Source: an uncultured Collinsella sp.
GTDB lineage: Bacteria > Actinomycetota > Coriobacteriia > Coriobacteriales > Coriobacteriaceae
Direction: 5' to 3'
Length of the DNA stretch: 8,232 nt
NCBI GenBank assembly: GCA_902470895.1
Contig: CABRID010000090.1
Span: 1-8,232 of the forward strand
The translations under genes were made by a program, and so were the position numbers. Of the stretch, positions 4,138 to 8,232 are shown piece by piece. Numbering within the stretch: position 1 is the stretch's first letter; every line of letters starts with the position of its first letter. Below the pieces are notes generated by a model that had not been told where the DNA came from, did not search any database, and saw only the letters and a program-made list of their open reading frames with translations.

Positions 4138-6465
4138 ATGGCGGATTCTCAGATCCATGTCGCGCTGGCGGGTAACCCCAACTGCGGCAAGACCACGCTT
4201 TTCAACCTGATTACCGGCGCCAACGGCTACGTTGGCAACTGGCCCGGCGTCACGGTTGAGAAAAAGGAAGCCAAGCTCCTAAGCGACAAGAACGTTACCA
4301 TCACGGACCTCCCTGGCATCTACTCGCTTTCCCCCTACAGCCCCGAGGAGCAATGCTCGCGCGATTACCTCATGAGCGGCGAGCCCGATGTCGTCGTTCA
4401 GGTGGTCGATGCCACCAACTTGGAGCGCAACCTGTACCTGGCACTTCAGGTCATCGAGACCGGCCTGCCCGTGGTCGTTGCCCTCAACATGGCCGACCTG
4501 GTCGAGAAGAACGGCGACAAGATCGACACCGACAAGCTTTCCAAGAAGCTCGGCTGCCCGGTTATGATGATCTCCGCTCTTAAGAACAAGGGCATCAAGG
4601 AGCTCTTCGAGCAGGTCAAGAAGTCCGCTGCTTCCAAGGGCCAGGTGCCGGAGCACAAGTTCGATTCCTCCATCGAGGACGTTCTGGGCCACATCGAAAA
4701 CAACCTGCCGGCGAGCGTTCCCGCCAACAAGCGTCGCTACTACGCTGTCAAGCTGTTTGAGCGTGATGCGGACGCCTGCAAGCTCATCAACCTCACCAAG
4801 GAGAAGGCCGCTCGCGTTGAGCAACTGGTCGCCCAGTGCGAGCAGGATTGCGACGACGACGCCGAGTCCATCATCACCGGTGAGCGCTATGGCGTCATCG
4901 CGCACATCATTGACGAGTGCCTCACCAAGGCTCCGGCCAAGATGAGCACCTCCGAGAAGATCGACCGCGTGGTTACCAACCGTATCCTGGGTCTGCCGAT
5001 CTTTGTGGTCATCATGTTCTGCGTGTACTACATTGCCGTTTCCACCCTGGGCGGCACGGTGACCGACTTCACCAACGACCAGCTCTTCGGTACCGACGGC
5101 TGGTATGTGCTCGGTCAGGGCCGCGATGCCTACGACGCTGCCGTCGAGGCCGCGGGTGACAACGCTGATTCGGTCGATCCGGCTCAGTATGGCCCCTATG
5201 TTCCCGGCATTACCACCATGGTGCACGATGCCCTTGTGGCGGGTGGCACCGAGGACGGTGGTCTGGTCGATTCGCTCGTCTGTGACGGTATCGTCGGCGG
5301 CCTGGGCGCCATCTTCGGCTTCGTGCCGCAGATGTTCCTGCTCTTTGTGATGCTGTCCTTCCTGGAGGACTGCGGCTACATGGCCCGCGTCGCCTTCATC
5401 ATGGACCGCGTGTTCCGCCGCTTTGGCCTGTCCGGTAAGTCCTTTATCCCCATGCTTGTGTCCTCGGGCTGCGGTGTCCCCGGCGTCATGGCTACCAAGA
5501 CCATCGAGAACGAGAAGGACCGCCGCATGACGGTCATGACCACCACGTTCATCCCCTGTGGCGCTAAGCTGCCGATCATCGCCCTGCTCATGGGTTCCAT
5601 CATCGGCGATTCTTCCACCACCGCCGCGTGGATCAGCCCGCTCTTCTACTTCTTGGGTGTCTTTGCCGTCATCGGCTCGGGTCTGATGCTCAAGAAGACC
5701 AAGCTCTTCGCCGGTCGCCCGACGCCGTTCGTTATGGAGCTTCCCGCCTACCACTTCCCGGCGATCCGCTCTTGGGCGCTGCACGTGTGGGAGCGCTGCT
5801 GGGCCTTTATCAAGAAGGCCGGCACGGTCATCTTCGCGTCCACTGTCGTGGTTTGGTTCCTGTCCAACTTTGGTAGCTACAACGGTTCCTTTGGCTTCCT
5901 GCCTGCGATGGACGGCATCCCCGAGGAGTTCATGGACTACTCCGTGCTCGCCATGCTGGGCAACCTGGTCGCTTGGATCTTCGCCCCGCTCGGCTTTAGC
6001 ACCTGGCAGGCAACCGCACTGACCGTCTCTGGCCTCGTCGCCAAGGAGAACGTCGTCGCCACCGCCGGCTCGCTGCTGTCCGTCGCCGACGCGGGCGAGA
6101 CCGACCCGAGCCTGTGGACCGCGTTTGCCGGCATGTTCCCCACCATGGGCGCTTGCGTGGCCTTCGGCGCCTTCAACCTGCTGTGCGCTCCGTGCTTTGC
6201 CGCCATTGGCACCATCCGCAACCAGATGGACTCTGGCAAGTGGACCGCGATTGCCATCGGCTACGAGTGCGCCTTCGCTTGGGTGATCGGCCTGTTCATC
6301 AACCAGTTCTACAACCTGTTTGTCCTGGGTCAGTTTGGTATCTGGACGGTTGTCGCCATCGTGCTGCTGGTTGCGATGCTCTTCCAGATCTTCCGTCCCA
6401 TGCCCAAGCATGTTTGGACCGATGAGGACGAGACCAACACCGCCTCCGCCGCTGTTTCCGCCTAA
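4138..6465 (+). CDS. feoB: Ferrous iron transporter FeoB
   Basis: This 775-residue inner-membrane protein imports Fe(II) using a G-protein domain. Its G motifs are GNPNCGKT (12-19), G2 Thr39, DLPG (57-60), NMAD (117-120) and SA (146-147). A helical GDI-like segment follows to about 270. TM1 starts near 283 and TM2 near 388, with LEDCGYMAR at 409-417. Gate 1 is SSGCGVPGVMATK, with C445, and gate 2 is IPCGAKLPI, with C474. A further conserved Cys is C686 in APCFA, and TM helices continue to about 757. Gate 1 has Gly where many FeoB proteins have Asn (GCNVP). The TM1-TM2 loop, about 304-384, is long and acidic. The C-terminus is hydrophilic and lacks a Cys cluster; a separate downstream Cys-rich protein may fill that role. 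GAAGGA at 4128-4133 supports the start. Transport of Mn(II), as for some FeoB2 proteins, cannot be excluded. Confidence 0.95.
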   Translation: MADSQIHVALAGNPNCGKTTLFNLITGANGYVGNWPGVTVEKKEAKLLSDKNVTITDLPGIYSLSPYSPEEQCSRDYLMSGEPDVVVQVVDATNLERNLYLALQVIETGLPVVVALNMADLVEKNGDKIDTDKLSKKLGCPVMMISALKNKGIKELFEQVKKSAASKGQVPEHKFDSSIEDVLGHIENNLPASVPANKRRYYAVKLFERDADACKLINLTKEKAARVEQLVAQCEQDCDDDAESIITGERYGVIAHIIDECLTKAPAKMSTSEKIDRVVTNRILGLPIFVVIMFCVYYIAVSTLGGTVTDFTNDQLFGTDGWYVLGQGRDAYDAAVEAAGDNADSVDPAQYGPYVPGITTMVHDALVAGGTEDGGLVDSLVCDGIVGGLGAIFGFVPQMFLLFVMLSFLEDCGYMARVAFIMDRVFRRFGLSGKSFIPMLVSSGCGVPGVMATKTIENEKDRRMTVMTTTFIPCGAKLPIIALLMGSIIGDSSTTAAWISPLFYFLGVFAVIGSGLMLKKTKLFAGRPTPFVMELPAYHFPAIRSWALHVWERCWAFIKKAGTVIFASTVVVWFLSNFGSYNGSFGFLPAMDGIPEEFMDYSVLAMLGNLVAWIFAPLGFSTWQATALTVSGLVAKENVVATAGSLLSVADAGETDPSLWTAFAGMFPTMGACVAFGAFNLLCAPCFAAIGTIRNQMDSGKWTAIAIGYECAFAWVIGLFINQFYNLFVLGQFGIWTVVAIVLLVAMLFQIFRPMPKHVWTDEDETNTASAAVSA

Positions 6466-6494
6466 GTCCAACTGGGAATAAGCCCCTTTCCACG

Positions 6495-6527
6495 AGCCCG
6501 GGTATCCCCGCGATACCCGGGCTTTTT
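6495..6527 (+). terminator. Rho-independent terminator after feoB
   Basis: AGCCCGGGTATC (6495-6506) and GATACCCGGGCT (6512-6523) form a perfect 12-bp stem with a 5-nt loop, followed by five T residues (6523-6527). It lies about 30 nt after the feoB stop and separates feoB from the Cys-rich partner gene. Confidence 0.95.
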
Positions 6528-6656
6528 GGTGCAAGGGGGACAGGTTACTTTGCACCAATTTATGTTGCGGCTGGGGAGATGTGGCGTTTCCGCAGATAAA
6601 ACCGACCAAAATAAACCTGTCCCTTTTTGGCAGGTGGGGGATGGTGTAAAGTAAGT
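6527..6656. repeat. REP-like composite inverted-repeat element
   Basis: GGGACAGGTT (6537-6546) is perfectly repeated in inverted form as AACCTGTCCC (6614-6623). TGGTGCAA (6527-6534) pairs with TTGCACCA (6550-6557) as a local 8-bp hairpin. TTACTTTGCACC (6545-6556) reappears inverted at 6643-6654 as GGTGTAAAGTAA, with one mismatch. The parts form a roughly 130-bp element starting in the T-tail of the feoB terminator and ending 25 nt before the next gene. The GGGACAGGTTACTTTGCACC core looks like REP sequences spread by RAYT-type transposases, from memory and unverified. No transposase gene is in the window. Confidence 0.7.
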
Positions 6657-6681
6657 GGTGGTTAACTAGAGGAGGCTTGCT

Positions 6682-6882
6682 ATGGCACCTATCGATATTG
6701 TCGTTCTGGCTGTGATCGGCGTTGCGTTTGTCGCTGTGTGCGTGCGCATCTACCGTAAGGGCACTTGCGCCGACTGCGCCCAGGGCGGCGTTTGCACGGG
6801 GCATTGCTCCAACAAAAAGACCTGCGCCGCGCTCAAAGGCGTGGATAAGATTGCCGAGGACCTGGGTCGCGGCATTCAGTAA
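6682..6882 (+). CDS. FeoB-associated Cys-rich membrane protein
   Basis: This 66-residue protein has one N-terminal membrane helix (about residues 4-22, hydrophobic with Cys20), followed by a basic patch RIYRKG (22-27) and a cytosolic tail with five cysteines: C29, C32, C38, C42 and C48, plus His41. The arrangement, a single TM then a Cys cluster beside feoB, is that of the FeoB-associated Cys-rich family, which may play the part of the FeoC or C-terminal Cys domain of other FeoB systems. Metal or Fe-S binding is inferred, not shown. AGAGGAGG at 6668-6675 gives an ideal 6-nt spacing to the ATG. It is not simply cotranscribed with feoB: a terminator and a REP-like element lie between, so it probably has its own promoter. 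TTGGCA (6627-6632) and TAAAGT (6647-6652) are candidates, but their 14-nt spacing is too short to trust. Confidence 0.85.
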   Translation: MAPIDIVVLAVIGVAFVAVCVRIYRKGTCADCAQGGVCTGHCSNKKTCAALKGVDKIAEDLGRGIQ

Positions 6883-6895
6883 CAAACCCAGTCTC

Positions 6896-6931
6896 AAACG
6901 CCCCGTGAGCATCCGTTCACGGGGCGTTTTT
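6896..6931 (+). terminator. Rho-independent terminator after the Cys-rich protein gene
   Basis: AAACGCCCCGTGA (6896-6908) and TCACGGGGCGTTT (6917-6929) form a perfect 13-bp stem around an 8-nt loop, with five T residues at 6927-6931. It lies 13 nt after the stop codon. Confidence 0.96.
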
Positions 6932-6986
6932 CGCATTTGGGGGTAGGTACGGGGAGTAAACGGGTGATTTTGGGGTATCGTTAACC

Positions 6987-7014
6987 GTATTGTCTATAAG
7001 CAACTTATCAATAC
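6987..7014. promoter_or_regulatory. Palindrome over the putative -10 of the LacI-family gene (candidate operator)
   Basis: ATAAG-caa-CTTAT (6996-7008) is a perfect inverted repeat. It is flanked by GTATTG (6987-6992) and CAATAC (7009-7014), also perfect complements, with a 3-nt bulge on the left. The embedded TATAAG (6995-7000) is a good -10, with transcription start near 7007. No clear -35 is seen at the right distance. The site ends directly before the Shine-Dalgarno CGGAG (7015-7019). LacI-family regulators often bind such palindromes at their own promoter, so autoregulation is a reasonable inference. Confidence 0.45.
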
Positions 7015-7026
7015 CGGAGTAACTCT

Positions 7027-8106
7027 ATGAGCGCTCGCGTAACCATGAAGGACATAGCCGCCGAGCTTGGCGTTTCCATCAATACCGTGCATAAAGCCCT
7101 GACGGGCAAGGCCGGCGTGAGCGAGTCCGTGCGCGCAAAGGTTAACGCCAAGGCCGAGGAGATGGGCTATCACCGCAACACGAGTGCCTCGAGCCTTCGT
7201 CGCAAGGACATCAACCTGGTGTTTTGCCTGCCGTGCGCATCGCGCGAGGGCGCTTACTTCTATCGTTACCTGTGGGAAGGCTGCAACCGCTTTGAGCAGG
7301 AGGTCATCGACCAGGGCATTAGTGTCGAGCGTGTCGAGTTTGGCGTGGGCGGTTATGCCGATGCGCTCGAACAAATCGATGAGCGCCTACAGGTGGGCGA
7401 GAGGATCGACGGCCTGCTTGCCTACGTTCCGGGTGACGACCGTGCGACCCATCTGCTGGAGCAGATTGCCGAGGCGGGCGTGGCGATTGAACTTGTTGAT
7501 GGTGACCGTCCGCACCTCGATCGCCTGGGCGCCAGCTTGGCCGATTATTCCACGGCAGGAAGCTTGATGGCCGAGCAAGCGGCCAACCTGGTGCATGCCG
7601 CCGGCGCCGATGCCCGCGTGCTGCTCTTGGCGGGCGACCCTTATACCGATTCGCACTATCTGACCGCCCGTGCCTTCCATACGTACCTGCGCGAGCACAA
7701 CGTTCCCTGGCAGGTTGAGGACCTGACGGGAGCGCATGCTCAGGTCAAGCAGCTCGAGCGCGAGCTCAAAAATCGTCTCAATGGACCGGAGGCCCCCGAG
7801 TTGATTTGCAGCGTGTTCGCTGTGGGCTCCGAGCTGGTTGCCGATGCGCTCGTTTCGGCAGGCAAGGCGGGCGAGGTCATGGTGATCGGCAACGACCTGT
7901 TCCCCGAGAGCGCGCTTGCTCTGCGTCGGGGCATCTTTACCAATATCGTCTACAAGGACCCGGTGAGTTTGGCCTACCGTGGCGCTAAGACTTTGGGCGA
8001 GTACCTGCTGTGGGGCAAGGTGCCGGTCGAGTCCGTGCAAAAGGGCGCCGTGGAGATGGTGTTTGCCAGCAACGTCGATCGTTACTGCAAGCTTGCGGGC
8101 ATCTAG
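7027..8106 (+). CDS. LacI/GalR-family transcriptional regulator
   Basis: This 359-residue cytosolic DNA-binding repressor has a ligand-sensing domain. The LacI helix-turn-helix covers residues 6-25 (MKDIAAELGVSINTVHKAL), followed by GKAGVSESVRAKV and the hinge segment RNTSASSLRRK (50-60), with Leu57 at the minor-groove leucine position. Residues about 62-345 form a type I periplasmic-binding-like domain, with segments such as RIDGLLAYVPG, ARVLLLAGDPYTDSHYLTARAF and EVMVIGNDLFPESALALRRG. The recognition helix reads TVHKAL where most family members have TVSRAL, so its operator may differ from common ones. The ligand cannot be told from sequence, though sugars are usual. CGGAG at 7015-7019, 7 nt upstream, supports the start. 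It is a lone gene, separated by a terminator from the iron locus, and is probably unrelated to it. Its target genes may lie beyond the right edge. Confidence 0.92.
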   Translation: MSARVTMKDIAAELGVSINTVHKALTGKAGVSESVRAKVNAKAEEMGYHRNTSASSLRRKDINLVFCLPCASREGAYFYRYLWEGCNRFEQEVIDQGISVERVEFGVGGYADALEQIDERLQVGERIDGLLAYVPGDDRATHLLEQIAEAGVAIELVDGDRPHLDRLGASLADYSTAGSLMAEQAANLVHAAGADARVLLLAGDPYTDSHYLTARAFHTYLREHNVPWQVEDLTGAHAQVKQLERELKNRLNGPEAPELICSVFAVGSELVADALVSAGKAGEVMVIGNDLFPESALALRRGIFTNIVYKDPVSLAYRGAKTLGEYLLWGKVPVESVQKGAVEMVFASNVDRYCKLAGI

Positions 8107-8232
8107 CCGATCTGGTCGGGTCCCCCCGCTAGCGACGTACATTTTTGAGAGTATTCTGCAACGTTGAGTCCCGCAGAGGTCGCGCGCGCAGACATGGTGT
8201 AAGAGTGTCCTGAGGTCCGTCGCTGCAAGTCC
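8107..8232. other. Right-edge stretch without a recognisable gene
   Basis: No ORF with a ribosome binding site, no T-tailed terminator and no tRNA fold is evident in these 126 bases. Short symmetries are present, such as CTAGC/GCTAG around 8103-8133, but none is convincing. The GC-rich second half could be the leader of a gene or an RNA continuing past the edge. Confidence 0.3.

Noticed and set aside
4279..6936. Very long minus-strand open frame opposite feoB
   Set aside because: It is explained by the strong third-position GC bias of feoB; the product is a repetitive charged sequence with no family signature, and feoB itself is unmistakable.
8103..8140. Terminator after the LacI-family gene
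   Set aside because: CTAGC/GCTAG and CGGG/CCCG pairings are short, overlap the stop codon or each other, and no T-tract follows at the right distance.

Overview
The window is high-GC, strongly codon-biased bacterial DNA with short intergenic gaps, good Shine-Dalgarno sites and T-tailed hairpin terminators. The gene content suggests an anaerobic gut actinobacterium of the Coriobacteriia, Collinsella-like: a Feo system with two FeoA proteins, a GCGVP-type FeoB and a Cys-rich FeoB partner, a DtxR/IdeR-like iron box, and a bacterial-type AspRS. That assignment is inference from gene style; no rRNA or other marker is present.

Layout. On the minus strand, serB (phosphoserine phosphatase, 38-673) is divergent from aspS (aspartyl-tRNA synthetase, 930-2717). 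The aspS leader carries two hairpins just before the ribosome binding site, and aspS ends in a strong terminator. From 2817 to 2986 there is a non-coding array of three 46-nt palindromic units repeating at exactly 62 nt. It is followed by a small HPr-family gene (3074-3322), in which the usual regulatory Ser46 is Asp and a CxxC pair lies nearby, and then a terminator.

The centre is a ferrous-iron uptake locus: feoA1 (3511-3753), feoA2 (3793-4014), feoB (4138-6465) and, behind feoB's terminator and a REP-like inverted-repeat element (6527-6656), a 66-residue Cys-rich single-TM protein (6682-6882). Symmetric GTTAG/CTAAC-type half-sites precede feoA1. A 15/19 match to the DtxR/IdeR consensus lies between feoA2 and feoB, so feoB may have its own iron-controlled promoter. 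FeoB is the GTP-linked membrane channel, the FeoA proteins are its small cytosolic SH3-like partners, and the Cys-rich protein probably assists at the membrane.

The right end holds a LacI/GalR-family regulator (7027-8106) with a palindrome over its putative -10 that could be an autoregulatory operator. After it, 126 bases run to the window edge with no gene I can support.

No complete new multi-gene system is evident. The strongest unexplained items are the 62-nt-period palindromic array and the HPr variant; the structured aspS leader and the nested inverted repeats upstream of feoA1 come next.
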